A DNA stretch of 64,000 nt from Lonsdalea britannica (GCF_002111595.1 NZ_LUTN01000010.1:78146-142145), one strand, 5' to 3'. Positions 1-10,923 are shown, counted from the first letter of the stretch. Translations and numbers: made by a program. Notes: generated from the letters alone by a model not told the origin.

Positions 1-1
1 A

Positions 2-665
2 GAGCGTCCAGTCACGTTCACCCCTGAAGCCTTAGCCGAGGCGCTGAATGAATTCCGTGGCACCACGCCGCAGGTTCCCTCCATGTTTCTGCGCTGAAAT
101 ATCAGGGCGCCCGCTATACGAATATGCCCGACAAGGGCAGACCGTTCCCCGCGAAGCGCGTGAAATCACAGTATATGAGCTGCAGCAAATCCGCTGGGAA
201 GGGGATGAACTGGAGCTGGAAATCCACTGTTCGAAAGGCACCTATATCCGTACGATTATTGACGATCTGGGTGAAAAGCTTGGCTGTGGCGCTCACGTAA
301 TTTATTTGCGCCGTCTTCAGGTAGCGACATATCCGGTAGAAAGGATGGTGACCTTAGAGCAGCTACGCGCACTGGTTGAACGGGCCGCTGAAGAAGAGCT
401 GACAGTTGGCGCGCTGCTCGATCCTTTGCTTCTGCCTATGGACAGCGCTGTTCAGGAATTTCCTGAGGTTAATTTGCCGGAAGTCGTCGCTGGATACCTG
501 AAATTGGGACAGGCGGTGCGCTCCGCCAACGCCCCAGATTCGGGAATGGTCCGCATCACAGAAGGCGATGCGCGGAAGTTTATCGGCATGGGTATTATCG
601 ATGACGAAGGCCGGGTCGCACCTCGTCGTCTGGTGGTCGAGTATCCCGAGCCAGAGGCCGTTTGA
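2..665 (+). CDS. truB: tRNA pseudouridine-55 synthase TruB, C-terminal part (two apparent frameshifts)
   Basis: TruB isomerises U55 in the T-loop of tRNAs. The first ~93 residues, including the catalytic Asp region, lie outside the window. What remains (~221 residues after correction) matches the E. coli C-terminal two thirds: the stretch [20 protein letters not shown] is conserved and the PUA-like tail ends in [10 protein letters not shown]. The frame runs from base 2 through PQVPSMF, then shifts near base 87 (expected FSALKYQG) and again near base 107 ([11 protein letters not shown]). Each shift equals one missing base, beside a T run and a G run. Downstream is rpsO, as in E. coli. I read this as an intact gene with sequencing errors; a real pseudogene is less likely. 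Confidence 0.9.
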
Positions 666-670
666 CCGCC

Positions 671-699
671 TTGCTATCGCCTTGTACTGCGGGTAGAAT
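671..699 (+). promoter_or_regulatory. Sigma-70 promoter for rpsO
   Basis: TTGCTA (671-676) and TAGAAT (694-699) are separated by 17 bases, about 80 bases upstream of the rpsO start. The position matches the known rpsO promoter between truB and rpsO in E. coli. The roughly 75-base leader that follows includes the AT-rich segment before the start codon, where S15 binds its own mRNA in E. coli. Confidence 0.6.
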
Positions 700-759
700 A
701 GCGCGGCTCAAGTACCGGGTCGCTGAATTAGAGATCGGCACCCCTTTTATCTTATATAA

Positions 760-1047
<288 letters not shown>

Positions 1048-1063
1048 TCCGACGAGTTTCAGT

Positions 1064-1094
1064 AGAAAGGGGCCTATTATGGCCCCTTTCTTCT
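1064..1094 (+). terminator. Rho-independent terminator/attenuator between rpsO and pnp
   Basis: An 11-base stem (1064-1074 pairing with 1081-1091, loop TATTAT) is followed by a short T-rich stretch. The equivalent E. coli terminator is leaky, so part of the rpsO transcription reads into pnp. Confidence 0.85.
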
Positions 1095-1161
1095 AGGATG
1101 CGTTGCTGAAACAGAGTAATGTATTGTTGAAGTAAAAATGGTCCGTTATTACAGCTATTCG

Positions 1162-1221
1162 CGCGGCTAATGAGAGACTTTATTCTGCCGGGGAGCAGAT
1201 TGAAGATTGTCATTAGTCGCG
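1162..1221 (+). promoter_or_regulatory. pnp leader hairpin (RNase III-type stem)
   Basis: Bases 1162-1173 pair with 1210-1221 over 12 bases (one G-T wobble), forming a long stem in the untranslated leader about 90 bases before the pnp start. In E. coli an RNase III-cleaved stem in this position mediates PNPase autoregulation. The function is assigned by position and shape. Confidence 0.65.
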
Positions 1222-1307
1222 AGGATGTAGTGACTGGATCGGGTGTAAACTGGTCTGTGGCGTCCGAGATAAGTGGCGCAGCAACCCTCTGTGACAAGGA
1301 TATAATT

Positions 1308-3428
1308 TTGCTTAATCCGATTATCCGTAAATTCCAATATGGTCAGCATACCGTCACTATCGAAACCGGTATGATGGCTCGTCAGGCTACGGCAGCCGTT
1401 ATGGTTAGCATGGACGACACCGCGGTATTCGTTACCGTTGTTGGTGCTAAACAGCCTAAGCCGGGTCAGGGCTTTTTCCCGCTGACCGTCAACTATCAGG
1501 AGCGTACCTACGCTGCTGGTCGTTTCCCGGGTGGCTTCTTCCGTCGTGAAGGCCGTCCGAGCGAAGGCGAAACATTAATTTCTCGCCTGATCGACCGTCC
1601 TATCCGTCCGCTGTTCCCGGAAGGTTTCCTGAATGAAGTTCAGGTTATCGCTACGGTTGTTTCCGTGAACCCTCAGGTTAACCCGGATATCGTTGCTATG
1701 ATCGGCGCATCTGCTGCGCTGAGCCTGTCTGGCATTCCGTTCAACGGCCCGATCGGCTGTGCTCGCGTGGGGTATATCAACGACCAGTACGTGCTGAACC
1801 CAACCACTGATGAGCTGAAAGAAAGCCGTTTGGATCTGGTTGTCGCCGGTACGGAAGGCGCGGTGCTGATGGTGGAATCAGAAGCAGACCTGCTGAGCGA
1901 AGATCAGATGCTGGGCGCGGTTGTTTTTGGTCATGAACAGCAGCAGATTGTCATTGAAAACATTAATTCTCTGGTTGCTGAAGCAGGCAAGCCGAAGTGG
2001 GAATGGCATGCGCCGGAAGTGAACGAAACGCTGTACAGCCGTGTTAAAGCGCTGTCCGAATCCCGTCTGGGTGACGCTTACCGCATCACTGAGAAGCAGG
2101 AACGTTACGCTCAGGTTGACGTCATCAAAGCTGATGTCGTTGCCGCGTTGCTGGCCGAAGATGAAACGCTGGATGAAGGTGAAATCAGCGACATCCTGGG
2201 TAGCATCGAGAAAAATGTCGTTCGTAGCCGTGTTCTGAGTGGCGAACCGCGTATCGATGGTCGTGAAAAAGACATGATCCGTGGCCTGGACGTTCGCACC
2301 GGCGTTCTGCCGCGCACGCATGGCTCCGCACTGTTCACTCGTGGTGAAACTCAGGCGTTGGTCACCGCCACGCTGGGTACTGAACGCGATGCGCAGACGA
2401 TTGACGAACTGACCGGCGAGCGTACTGACCGCTTCCTGCTACACTATAACTTCCCTCCGTACTCTGTGGGTGAAACAGGTATGGTCGGATCGCCGAAACG
2501 TCGTGAAATTGGTCACGGTCGTCTGGCGAAACGCGGCGTGTTGGCTGTTATGCCGAAAGCGAGCGAATTCCCATATACCGTTCGTGTGGTTTCTGAAATC
2601 ACTGAATCCAACGGTTCTTCATCCATGGCTTCCGTGTGTGGCGCTTCTCTTGCGCTGATGGATGCCGGTGTGCCGATCAAAGCGGCCGTCGCCGGTATCG
2701 CGATGGGTCTGGTGAAAGAAGGCGAAAACTTCGTCGTCCTGTCCGATATTCTGGGCGATGAAGATCACCTTGGCGACATGGATTTCAAAGTGGCTGGTAG
2801 CCGTGATGGCGTGACCGCGCTGCAGATGGATATCAAGATTGAAGGTATCACCCGCGAAATCATGCAGGTGGCTCTGAACCAGGCTAAAGGCGCGCGTTTG
2901 CACATCCTGGGCGTGATGGAAGAGGCGATCAGCACGCCGCGTGGCGATATCTCTGAATTCGCTCCGCGTATTCATACCATCAAAATCAGCACCGACAAGA
3001 TCAAAGACGTTATCGGTAAAGGCGGCTCGGTTATCCGTGCTCTGACCGAAGAGACCGGTACGACGATCGAAATCGAAGATGATGGTACGGTGAAGATTGC
3101 TTCTACCGACGGCGAGAAAGCGAAACATGCTATTCGTCGTATCGAAGAGATCACCGCGGAAATCGAAGTCGGCCGTATCTATCAGGGCAAAGTGACTCGT
3201 ATCGTTGACTTCGGCGCGTTTGTTGCCATCGGCGGCGGTAAAGAAGGTCTGGTTCACATTTCTCAGATCGCCGACAAGCGTGTTGAGAAAGTGACTGATT
3301 ATCTGGAAATGGGTCAAGAAGTTCCTGTTAAGGTTCTGGAAGTCGACCGTCAGGGTCGTGTCCGTCTGAGCATGAAGGAAGCGACGCCTCAGTCTCAGGA
3401 ACCTGCGGTAACCTCCGGCGAAGAATAA
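1308..3428 (+). CDS. pnp: Polyribonucleotide nucleotidyltransferase (PNPase)
   Basis: PNPase is a phosphorolytic 3'-5' exoribonuclease, trimeric and part of the RNA degradosome. I chose the TTG start at 1308 because it gives the family N-terminus ([12 protein letters not shown]), has AAGGA seven bases upstream, and UUG is used in E. coli. The upstream-extended frame would run through the leader hairpin. The 706-residue product has two RNase PH domains (the second with [13 protein letters not shown] and [17 protein letters not shown]), then a KH domain ([17 protein letters not shown]) and an S1 domain ([13 protein letters not shown]) near the C-terminus. It follows rpsO and probably has its own promoter in the 1095-1160 gap. 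No defects were seen. Confidence 0.97.
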   Translation: MLNPIIRKFQYGQHTVTIETGMMARQATAAVMVSMDDTAVFVTVVGAKQPKPGQGFFPLTVNYQERTYAAGRFPGGFFRREGRPSEGETLISRLIDRPIRPLFPEGFLNEVQVIATVVSVNPQVNPDIVAMIGASAALSLSGIPFNGPIGCARVGYINDQYVLNPTTDELKESRLDLVVAGTEGAVLMVESEADLLSEDQMLGAVVFGHEQQQIVIENINSLVAEAGKPKWEWHAPEVNETLYSRVKALSESRLGDAYRITEKQERYAQVDVIKADVVAALLAEDETLDEGEISDILGSIEKNVVRSRVLSGEPRIDGREKDMIRGLDVRTGVLPRTHGSALFTRGETQALVTATLGTERDAQTIDELTGERTDRFLLHYNFPPYSVGETGMVGSPKRREIGHGRLAKRGVLAVMPKASEFPYTVRVVSEITESNGSSSMASVCGASLALMDAGVPIKAAVAGIAMGLVKEGENFVVLSDILGDEDHLGDMDFKVAGSRDGVTALQMDIKIEGITREIMQVALNQAKGARLHILGVMEEAISTPRGDISEFAPRIHTIKISTDKIKDVIGKGGSVIRALTEETGTTIEIEDDGTVKIASTDGEKAKHAIRRIEEITAEIEVGRIYQGKVTRIVDFGAFVAIGGGKEGLVHISQIADKRVEKVTDYLEMGQEVPVKVLEVDRQGRVRLSMKEATPQSQEPAVTSGEE

Positions 3429-3443
3429 CGGATAATCGTTTAG

Positions 3444-3471
3444 CAGCTCCTTACCGAGTTAAGGGGCTGCG
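3444..3471 (+). other. Hairpin after pnp without T-tract
   Basis: Eleven bases at 3444-3454 pair with 3461-3471 (one wobble), just after the pnp stop. No U-run follows, so it is more likely a 3'-end stabilising or processing hairpin than a strong terminator. nlpI begins 84 bases later. Confidence 0.4.
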
Positions 3472-3555
3472 TGTATGATAGGGAACGGATATCCTTATAT
3501 AAACCGTCGCGGGACTGGATGTTCATCCTTTGTTTGTCTTCTTCGGGAGTAGGTA

Positions 3556-4440
3556 ATGAAGCCTTTCTTGCGCTGGTCTTATGTCGCGGCAGCACTCATG
3601 CTGGCAGGATGCAGCAGCATGGATTGGCGCAAAAATGCCGTTTTGGCGGTCCCGTTGCAGCCGACGTTGCAGCAGGAAGTCATTCTGGCTCGTATGGAGC
3701 AAATCCTGGCCAGCCGAGCACTTACTCCTGATGAACGAGCACAGCTGTTATATGAGCGCGGAGTGCTGTATGATAGCTTAGGGTTACGGGCATTAGCGCG
3801 AAATGATTTTTCACAAGCGCTATCTATCCGTCCCGACATCCCAGAGGTCTTTAATTATCTGGGGATTTACTTAACGCAGGCAGGCAATTTTGATGCTGCC
3901 TATGAAGCGTTTGATTCTGTACTAGAGCTTGATCCAACTTATAATTATGTGCGTCTCAATCGGGGGATCGCCTTGTACTACGGCGGTCGGTACCAATTGG
4001 CGCAGGATGATCTGCTAGCGTTTTATCGAGACGATCCCAATGATCCTTTCCGTTCCCTGTGGCTGTATCTGGTCGAGAGAGAAATCGACCCGGATAAGGC
4101 CGTAAGCGCATTAAGAACGCGCTACGAGGGAGCAAAGAAAGGTGTGTGGGGATGGACTATTGTCGAATTCTACCTGGGCGATATCAGTGAAAAGACACTG
4201 ATGCAGCGCTTGCAGGAAGAAGCAAAGGATAACACTTCGCTCGCTGAGCATCTCAGTGAAACTGACTTCTATTTAGGTAAGCACTACCTAAGTCTGGGGG
4301 ACAAGGACACCGCTTCGGCGCTGTTCAAGCTGACGGTGGCTAACAACGTTCATAACTTTGTTGAGCACCGCTATGCATTGTTGGAATTGGCGCAGTTAGG
4401 CCAAGAGCAAGACGACCTATCAGGATCGGACCAGCAATAG
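3556..4440 (+). CDS. nlpI: Lipoprotein NlpI, TPR adaptor of peptidoglycan hydrolases
   Basis: This is a 294-residue outer-membrane lipoprotein, the same length as E. coli NlpI. It carries a type II signal peptide with lipobox LAGC, Cys19 being the lipidated residue. Tetratricopeptide repeats follow, including [20 protein letters not shown] and [20 protein letters not shown]. In E. coli NlpI scaffolds murein endopeptidases such as MepS and the Prc protease. The start has GGGAG seven bases upstream. It lies between pnp and deaD as in E. coli and is closed by its own terminator. Confidence 0.95.
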   Translation: MKPFLRWSYVAAALMLAGCSSMDWRKNAVLAVPLQPTLQQEVILARMEQILASRALTPDERAQLLYERGVLYDSLGLRALARNDFSQALSIRPDIPEVFNYLGIYLTQAGNFDAAYEAFDSVLELDPTYNYVRLNRGIALYYGGRYQLAQDDLLAFYRDDPNDPFRSLWLYLVEREIDPDKAVSALRTRYEGAKKGVWGWTIVEFYLGDISEKTLMQRLQEEAKDNTSLAEHLSETDFYLGKHYLSLGDKDTASALFKLTVANNVHNFVEHRYALLELAQLGQEQDDLSGSDQQ

Positions 4441-4480
4441 CTGACGAACAATATTCAGCCTGGAATCACAACGATTTCCA

Positions 4481-4507
4481 TCGCCTTCACTGGCGAGGGC
4501 TTTTTTG
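4481..4507 (+). terminator. Rho-independent terminator after nlpI
   Basis: A short TCGCC/GGCGA stem with the loop around 4486-4491 is followed by GGGC and six T residues (4501-4506). It separates nlpI from deaD. Confidence 0.7.
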
Positions 4508-4614
4508 TTCGCTTTTTAATCCAATTTGAGCCGGTTCACACTTTTCAATGAAAATGACTGAAAATTTTCTAGACGAGTTATGTAGACTGGCCGCCATCTA
4601 TGAGGCACGTGTAC

Positions 4615-6473
4615 ATGACTAAGCTTGAAACCTCTTTTGCCGATTTGGGGCTGTCTGCTCCGATTATTAATGCCCTAACCGATCTGGGCTACGAAAAGCC
4701 TTCGCCGATTCAGGCGGAATGTATTCCTCACCTGCTGAATGGTCGTGATGTGCTGGGTATGGCACAGACCGGCAGCGGTAAAACCGCCGCATTTGCGGTG
4801 CCGTTATTGAATAACCTGAAACCTGAACTGAAAGCACCGCAGATTCTGGTGCTGGCGCCGACCCGTGAGCTGGCGGTTCAGGTCTCTGAAGCCTGTAATG
4901 ACTTCGCCAAACACATGCATGGCGTCAACGTGGTTGCCCTGTACGGTGGTCAGCGTTATGACGTACAGCTGCGCGCTTTGCGTCAGGGACCGCAGATTGT
5001 GGTCGGTACGCCGGGTCGTTTGCTTGACCATCTGAAACGCGGCACGCTGGACCTGTCCAACCTGAGCGGTCTGGTACTGGATGAAGCTGATGAAATGCTG
5101 CGTATGGGCTTCATCGAAGACGTAGAAAACATCATGGCGCAGATCCCGGCTGAACATCAGACCGCGCTGTTCTCCGCGACGATGCCGGAAGCGATTCGTC
5201 GTATTACCCGTCGTTTCATGAAAGATCCGCAGGAAGTGCGTATTCAGTCAAGCCTGACGACGCGTCCGGATATCAGCCAGAGCTACTGGATGGTACACGG
5301 CGTTCGTAAAAACGAAGCGCTGATCCGTTTCCTCGAAGCGGAAGATTTTGATGCCGCGATTATCTTCGTGCGTACCAAAAACGCGACGCTGGAAGTGGCT
5401 GAAGCGCTGGAGCGCAGTGGTTACAACAGTGCTGCACTGAACGGTGACATGAACCAGGCCCTGCGTGAACAAACGCTGGAACGTCTGAAAAATGGTCGTC
5501 TGGATATCCTGATTGCGACTGACGTTGCTGCTCGTGGTCTGGATGTTGACCGCATTAGCCTGGTTGTGAACTACGATATCCCGATGGATGCGGAATCCTA
5601 CGTTCACCGTATCGGCCGTACCGGTCGTGCGGGTCGTGCCGGCCGTGCGATCCTGTTCGTTGATAACCGCGAACGTCGCCTGCTGCGTAACGTTGAGCGC
5701 ACCATGAAGCTGACCATTCCTGAAGTGGAACTGCCGAACGCTGAACTGCTGGGCGAACGTCGTCTGGCCAAGTTTGCCGCCAAGGTTCAACTGCAGCTGG
5801 AAAGCAGCGATCTGGATATGTACCGTGCGCTGTTGGCTAAACTGCAGCCGCAGGAAGAGCTGGACATGGAAACGCTGGCTGCTGCGCTGCTGAAAATGGC
5901 GCAGGGCGAACGTCCGCTGATTCTGCCGCCGGATCCGGTATTCGATCGCCGTCCGCGTCGTGAAATGCGCGATCGTGACGATCGTTTCGAGCGTCGCCGT
6001 GAAGGTGGCCGTGATAATGCGCGTGACGGTGACCGTCCGCAGCGTCGTGAACGTCGTGATGTCGGCGACATGGAACTGTATCGTATCGAAGTAGGCCGTG
6101 ATGATGGCGTTGAAGTGCGTCACATCGTGGGCGCGATTGCCAATGAAGGCGATATCAGCAGCCGTTACATCGGTAACATCAAACTGTTCGGTACTCATTC
6201 TACGATTGAGCTGCCGAAAGGGATGCCGGGCGATATTCTGTCACACTTCACGCGCACGCGTATTCTCAACAAACCGATGAACATGCAGCTTCTGGCGATG
6301 CCCAGCCGCACGAGCGTCGTGAAGGTGGCCGTGGTGGTCGTTCATTCGGCGATCGTCCTAACGGTGGTCGTCCGGGTAACGGCGGTCGTGGTCGCTCTTT
6401 CAGCGGCGAACGTCGTGAAGGCGGTGGTGAACGTCGCGGTAACCGTGCGCCACGTCAGCCGTCCAACTCGTAA
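4615..6473 (+). CDS. deaD: ATP-dependent RNA helicase DeaD/CsdA (one apparent frameshift near the 3' end)
   Basis: This cold-shock DEAD-box RNA helicase works in ribosome assembly and RNA decay. I chose ATG 4615 because it aligns with the E. coli N-terminus ([13 protein letters not shown]). Motifs in order: Q-motif [10 protein letters not shown], Walker A AQTGSGKT (about residues 50-57), DEAD box LVLDEADEM, motif III FSAT, then [11 protein letters not shown] in the second RecA domain. An Arg-rich linker and the DbpA-like RNA-binding domain ([20 protein letters not shown]) follow. Near 6294 the frame breaks after MNMQLL. Adding one G restores [15 protein letters not shown] and an RGG-rich tail ending at TAA 6471-6473, about 619 residues against 629 in E. 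coli. The uncorrected frame would run to 6495 with an unnatural Val-rich tail. Confidence 0.92.
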
Positions 6474-6503
6474 TCACATTGGACTAACGTGGTAACACGC
6501 ATC

Positions 6504-6530
6504 AAGCCAGCCTTCGGGCTGGCTTTTTTA
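6504..6530 (+). terminator. Rho-independent terminator of deaD
   Basis: A nine-base stem (6504-6512 with 6517-6525, partly continuing into the T-run) closes on a TTCG tetraloop and is followed by a run of T. It lies between the convergent deaD and yhbW genes. Confidence 0.92.
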
Positions 6531-6532
6531 TG

Positions 6533-7555
6533 TCAGTCGATCCGCTCTTCTCGCATGACTTCCTGCTGTAATTCCGCCACGATTTCAAATGAACGCAGTC
6601 TGGCCTGATGATCGAAGATCGAGGCGTTGATCATCAGTTCATCCGCCTGAGTTTGCCTTAAAAGCATCTGTAACCCATGACGCACCTGTAAGCGATCGCC
6701 CACGATGGAAAGTCGCAGGGTCTGTTCAACCGAGAGTTGTTCGGCCGGCGTCCAGACATCATCCATCTCTTGTACCGGCGCGGGTAGCGGTCCTGGCACG
6801 CCACGGCGCAGATGGATGAACTGCTGCTGCTGTGACGTAAACAGGAATCGAGCATCGGCGGTGCTCTCGGCAGCGATGACGTTAACGCAGACCATCGCGT
6901 AGGGCTCTGATTGTTGCGCTGAAGGCTGGAATTTATCGCGGTAGAGTTGCAGTGCCTGAATCAGCATGTCCGGCGCAAAGTGAGCGGCGAAAGCAAACGG
7001 CAGCCCCAAGGCTGCGGCGAGCTGCGCGCTATATAGACTGGAGCCCAATAGCCAGATCGGGACGTTAAGACCCTGACCCGGTACGGCCTGAACCGCCTGA
7101 TCCGGCTGTGCAGGGGCCAGATAACGCTGTAGTTCCTGAACATCCGCGGGGAAATCATCTTCTTCGCCTTTTAAATGACGCCGCAACGCTATCATGGTGC
7201 GGCGATCGCTGCCCGGCGCACGTCCCAGCCCCAGATCGATGCGTCCTGGATAGAGAGATTCCAGCGTGCCGAACTGTTCGGCGATCACCAGCGGCGCATG
7301 GTTGGGCAGCATGACCCCACCGGAACCTAGCCGAACATGTTCGGTGCCTGCCGCCAGATAGCCGAGCAGAACGGAGGTGGCCGCGCTGGCGATGCCGGTC
7401 ATATTATGATGTTCGGCGAGCCAGTAGCGGTGGTATCCCCATCGCTCTGCATGTCTGGCCAGGTCAAGAGAGCGGTGAAAGGCGTCGCGCGGTGTTGCCC
7501 CCGTAGGAATAGGGGCCAGATCCAGTACGGAGAAAGTAACAGGCTGCTGTGACAT
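6533..7555 (-). CDS. yhbW: Luciferase-like flavin monooxygenase YhbW
   Basis: This is a member of the bacterial luciferase-like (FMN-dependent TIM-barrel) family, about 340 residues, strongly similar to E. coli YhbW over the whole length. Conserved segments include [44 protein letters not shown] and [17 protein letters not shown]. The natural substrate of the family member is unknown. Of two nearby ATGs (7561 and 7555) I prefer 7555 because it matches the E. coli N-terminal length; GGTGAG lies upstream. It is transcribed in the same direction as ubiUV but 140 bases downstream of ubiV, so cotranscription is possible but not shown. Confidence 0.88.
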   Translation of the reverse strand: MSQQPVTFSVLDLAPIPTGATPRDAFHRSLDLARHAERWGYHRYWLAEHHNMTGIASAATSVLLGYLAAGTEHVRLGSGGVMLPNHAPLVIAEQFGTLESLYPGRIDLGLGRAPGSDRRTMIALRRHLKGEEDDFPADVQELQRYLAPAQPDQAVQAVPGQGLNVPIWLLGSSLYSAQLAAALGLPFAFAAHFAPDMLIQALQLYRDKFQPSAQQSEPYAMVCVNVIAAESTADARFLFTSQQQQFIHLRRGVPGPLPAPVQEMDDVWTPAEQLSVEQTLRLSIVGDRLQVRHGLQMLLRQTQADELMINASIFDHQARLRSFEIVAELQQEVMREERID

Positions 7556-7695
7556 AGGCATGGCTCACCGGGTTGAGGGTCAACCTGGGAGCAGGCTAAC
7601 CGCGGAATATTATCGAATAATCATAGTACGCAATATTCAGCGGAAATAGCGGATGAGGCGTGCGGGTGCCCTGAAGTAAAGGGCACCCGGAGAGG

Positions 7696-8574
7696 TCAGT
7701 CTACCAGCTCCAGACCGGGCAGGCGGCGCCAGTAGCCATTGCACTCCTTCTCTTGATACAGCGGCAGCGGCTTCGCGCCGTGTTCGTTGGCGCGAAATTG
7801 ATCGAGCACATCCAACGTTTCCATACCGAGCGGCGAAAGCCGGATGATATCGACAAGGCCTTCCATCGACGTCAGCTCGTTGCCGAGGTTGTAGCAATAT
7901 CCACTCTGAGTCTGAATGCCGTTGAGTACGAATACCTGCTGATTTTCCTGCGACAGCACCTTGCGGCCCTGCGGATAATGAATGCAGCAGGTTTCGCACT
8001 CATCTTTAGGGCGGTTTTCAGATCGTGCGGTAAAACAGCGGGCGGAGTAGGCCAGCGGCAGATGGCCGTAACTCAGCACCTCGACGTCGAATTTATCGCG
8101 AAAGCCGAGTTCGTCGCATTGATTGAGCAAATGTTGCAGCCAGTCGCGTGATAACTCTACCGGCATACACCAGCGGACCATCCCTTGTTTGTGCAACAGT
8201 CGCAGCGTATAGGCGTTGTAGCAGTTTAAGGCATGTCCGGCGACAAACGGCAGATGATGCTCTTCGGCCATATTGACGGCGCCGAGGTCGTTGGCCTCTA
8301 ACAGAAAGTCGCCGTTTTCGACGTAACGCTTCAGCTCATTCAGTTCTGAGGGCGCCTGCAGCAACGCCAGCGTGGAAATGACCACCTGTTTACCGCTGGC
8401 GGACACCTGACGGGCCACTTCCAGCCAGTCATTGACCTTCATGCCGCGACGCTTGCTGCATACCGTCTCTCCGAGATAGACGATATCCGCGCTGCTGGAC
8501 ATGGCCGCCTGATAAAAGGCTTCAATATCTGCTTTGGGCCAGTAGTAAAGGATGGCTCCCAATGCATACTTCAT
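7696..8574 (-). CDS. ubiV: O2-independent ubiquinone hydroxylation protein UbiV
   Basis: UbiV is a U32-peptidase-like [4Fe-4S] protein that, with UbiU, hydroxylates the ubiquinone ring without O2 (prephenate as oxygen donor in E. coli). ATG 8574 gives 292 residues, the E. coli length, with AGGAGA a few bases upstream. Cys39 (GETVCSKRR) and the cluster ARCFTARS...DECETCC near residues 180-197 are the conserved iron-sulfur ligands. A longer open frame upstream overlaps ubiU and is not the start. It lies 13 bases after ubiU, so the two form an operon. Confidence 0.93.
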   Translation of the reverse strand: MKYALGAILYYWPKADIEAFYQAAMSSSADIVYLGETVCSKRRGMKVNDWLEVARQVSASGKQVVISTLALLQAPSELNELKRYVENGDFLLEANDLGAVNMAEEHHLPFVAGHALNCYNAYTLRLLHKQGMVRWCMPVELSRDWLQHLLNQCDELGFRDKFDVEVLSYGHLPLAYSARCFTARSENRPKDECETCCIHYPQGRKVLSQENQQVFVLNGIQTQSGYCYNLGNELTSMEGLVDIIRLSPLGMETLDVLDQFRANEHGAKPLPLYQEKECNGYWRRLPGLELVD

Positions 8575-8587
8575 AGTGTTCTCCTGA

Positions 8588-9583
8588 CTACTGCCATTCA
8601 CGGTGATAGGCGCCCAGCGTGGTTTGCGTGCCTTCGGCGACGGCGCCCAGGGCGTCCATCCATTCGGGGGTGGGAGAGTAGTGTTCCGGCGATGCCTTGC
8701 AGCGGTCGATCGCCTCACGCCAGACTCGCGTGACCTGGCTGACGTAGGCAGGGCTGCGCTGGCGGCCTTCGATCTTCACTGACGCGATATTCGCCGCCAT
8801 CAGCTCCGGCAACAGCGAGAGCGTATTCAGGCTGGTCGGCTCTTCCAGCGCATGGTAGCGCTTGCCGTCCACCAGATAGCGACCTTTGCACAACGTGGGA
8901 TAGCCGGCGTTTTCGTGATCCTGATAGCGGTCAATCAGCACATTGTTCAGACGCGATTCCATCCCCTTGTCGGTCTGCTGCCAACGGACAAAACGTGCCG
9001 GAGAGCAGGCGCCGACGGTGTTGGGCGACTCACCGGTCAGATAGGAGGAGAGGTAGCAACGTCCTTCCGCCATGATGCACAGGCTGCCGAAGGCAAAGAC
9101 TTCCAGCGGCACCGGGCTGGTGCGGGCAAGCTGTTTGACCTGATGGATAGACAGCACACGCGGCAATACGACGCGCGCGACGTCGAAATGTTTTTGATAG
9201 AAACGGATAGCCTGTTCATTTGTAGCCGACGCCTGAACGGAAACATGGCGTTCGATATGCGGATAGCGCTCCGCCGCGTATTCCAACGTCGCCAGGTCAG
9301 CCAGGATCAGGACGTCTGCTCCCGCCTGTGCGGCGCTATCCACGGCGCGCTGCCAGCGTTGGAAACCGTCTGGATGGGCGAAGGTATTGATGGCGATATG
9401 CAGTTTGCGCTTATGCTGATGCACGTAGCTGCGGGCTTCCTGCAATTTCTTATCGTTAAAGTTAAGTCCGGCGAAATGTCGTGCGTTGGTATCATCTTTA
9501 AGCCCGATGTACACCGCGTCTGCACCATTATCAATAGCGGCTTTTAGAGCCGGCAAATTACCGGCGGGGCAAAGCAGTTCCAT
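8588..9583 (-). CDS. ubiU: O2-independent ubiquinone hydroxylation protein UbiU
   Basis: This U32 family protein is the partner of UbiV in anaerobic ubiquinone biosynthesis. ATG 9583 (AAGGAA upstream) gives 331 residues and the family N-terminus MELLCPAGNLPALKAAIDNG; an upstream in-frame ATG at 9673 would add an atypical 30 residues. Conserved Cys residues that bind the [4Fe-4S] cluster are seen in FGSLCIMAEGRCYLSS, GACSPARF and PTLCKGRY. It is first gene of the ubiUV operon, divergent from ubiT, with a 318-base intergenic region that holds a possible FNR site. Confidence 0.93.
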   Translation of the reverse strand: MELLCPAGNLPALKAAIDNGADAVYIGLKDDTNARHFAGLNFNDKKLQEARSYVHQHKRKLHIAINTFAHPDGFQRWQRAVDSAAQAGADVLILADLATLEYAAERYPHIERHVSVQASATNEQAIRFYQKHFDVARVVLPRVLSIHQVKQLARTSPVPLEVFAFGSLCIMAEGRCYLSSYLTGESPNTVGACSPARFVRWQQTDKGMESRLNNVLIDRYQDHENAGYPTLCKGRYLVDGKRYHALEEPTSLNTLSLLPELMAANIASVKIEGRQRSPAYVSQVTRVWREAIDRCKASPEHYSPTPEWMDALGAVAEGTQTTLGAYHREWQ

Positions 9584-9723
9584 ACCTATTCCTTCACTCA
9601 TCAAGGCCTTCGTTATCGTTAAACGGAGGCGATCAATGATGTTGTCTGATTGATGAAGCAGGTTATCAGTCAATTAAAAATTCTGACGAAAAGGCATCTT
9701 AGTTAACCCGCTGTGGCAACACT

Positions 9724-9737
9724 TTGATTTAAACCAG
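9724..9737. promoter_or_regulatory. Possible FNR box between ubiUV and ubiT
   Basis: TTGAT-TTAA-ACCAG has one perfect FNR half-site (TTGAT) and a poor second half (consensus ATCAA). It lies in the divergent region of ubiUV and ubiT, genes that are FNR-controlled in E. coli as I recall. The match alone is weak. Confidence 0.3.
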
Positions 9738-9901
9738 TATATAGTGTGATGAAAATAATATAGCAGACGCGCGTATTTCGTGATTTGAGCGATAACCGGC
9801 TACATTGTTGATGTAAGCCGCCGTCGCGAGTCGGCAATGTGGCAAAATGATGTCAGAGTATCGTGTCGTCTATATCGCTTTAGCTTTAGAGGAGTACGCC
9901 A

Positions 9902-10426
9902 GTGCTGGAACAACTACGGGCGCAAATTGTGCGTCAGGGGCCGGGATTTCTGGGCAAACCGTTAGCGTTTACGCCCTTTTCCCTGCAGCGCCGGATATTG
10001 GAACAACTGCTGCAGTGGCAGTTCCGTCAGGCGCTGGAAGATGGCGATCTGGAATTTTTGGAAGATCGCTGGTTACAGATTGAAGTTCGGGATATGGGGC
10101 TGTGTTGGTTTATGACACAGCGCGAAGGTCGCCTGCTGGTTAGCCGCAACGAAGTCGCAGAAGTGACGTTCAGCGCCGATGCCAACGATCTGATTCTGAT
10201 CGCGGCGCGTAAAGAAGATCCCGATACTCTGTTCTTCCAACGTCGTCTGCGTATCGAAGGGGATACCGAACTGGGACTGTACGTGAAGAATCTGATGGAT
10301 GCCGTTGAGCTGGAAAGCATGCCGACTCCGCTGCGTGTGGCGCTGCTGCAACTGGCGGATTTTGTCGAATCAGGACTGCGGGAGGGCGCGGAGCAGGCTC
10401 CGGCACACGCGCCGGCGTCATGTTGA
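9902..10426 (+). CDS. ubiT: Ubiquinone anaerobic biosynthesis accessory factor UbiT (SCP2 domain)
   Basis: UbiT is a lipid-binding SCP2-domain protein needed for O2-independent ubiquinone synthesis together with UbiU and UbiV. The 174-residue product aligns with E. coli YhbT throughout, for example LQWQFRQALEDGDLEFLE and LFFQRRLRIEGDTELGLYVK. Translation starts at GTG 9902, with AGAGGAG seven bases upstream (9888-9894). It is divergent from ubiUV. Its last bases overlap the start of yhbS by 7 bases, so the two are translationally coupled. Confidence 0.93.
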   Translation: MLEQLRAQIVRQGPGFLGKPLAFTPFSLQRRILEQLLQWQFRQALEDGDLEFLEDRWLQIEVRDMGLCWFMTQREGRLLVSRNEVAEVTFSADANDLILIAARKEDPDTLFFQRRLRIEGDTELGLYVKNLMDAVELESMPTPLRVALLQLADFVESGLREGAEQAPAHAPASC

Positions 10427-10923
10427 TTCGTGTTGAAATTCCTGTCGATGCGCCGGGGATCGATCGCCTGCTACGACAGTCATTTCCCACTTCGGCTGAG
10501 GCCGAACTGGTCCAAGAGCTGCGTGAAAACGGTCAGCTGACGCTGGGCGTGGTGGCGACGGATGATGAGGGCGGCGTGGTCGGCTATGCCGCTTTCAGTC
10601 CGGTCAGCATTGAAGGGGAAGAGCTTCAATGGGTGGGACTGGCGCCGCTGGCGGTCGATGAAAGCCTGAGAAAGCAAGGCTTGGGTGAGCAACTGGTGTA
10701 TGAAGGTCTGGATTCGCTAAATGAATTCGGCTACACCGCGGTGGTCGTTTTTGGCGATCCGGCTTACTTTTCCCGTTTTGGCTTTGTCGCGGCGTCGGAA
10801 CATCAGCTCAGCTGCGGTCGAGACGCCCCCTCATCCACCTTCCAGATCTACCCGCTGGCGGACAATCACTTTCAAGGCGTCAGTGGGAAAGTGGAGTTCG
10901 CCGACCCGTTCAATCGCGTTTAA
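10420..10923 (+). CDS. yhbS: GNAT family N-acetyltransferase YhbS
   Basis: This is a 167-residue GCN5-related acetyltransferase with the acetyl-CoA loop [11 protein letters not shown] following the beta-strand [11 protein letters not shown]. It matches E. coli YhbS in length and sequence ([25 protein letters not shown]). The substrate is not known from sequence. It overlaps ubiT by 7 bases at its start and the convergent yhbQ by 14 bases at its end. Confidence 0.9.
   Translation: MLIRVEIPVDAPGIDRLLRQSFPTSAEAELVQELRENGQLTLGVVATDDEGGVVGYAAFSPVSIEGEELQWVGLAPLAVDESLRKQGLGEQLVYEGLDSLNEFGYTAVVVFGDPAYFSRFGFVAASEHQLSCGRDAPSSTFQIYPLADNHFQGVSGKVEFADPFNRV

Noticed and set aside
1170..1307. N-terminal extension of pnp from 1170
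   Set aside because: It covers the leader hairpin; the TTG at 1308 has the ribosome-binding site and family N-terminus.
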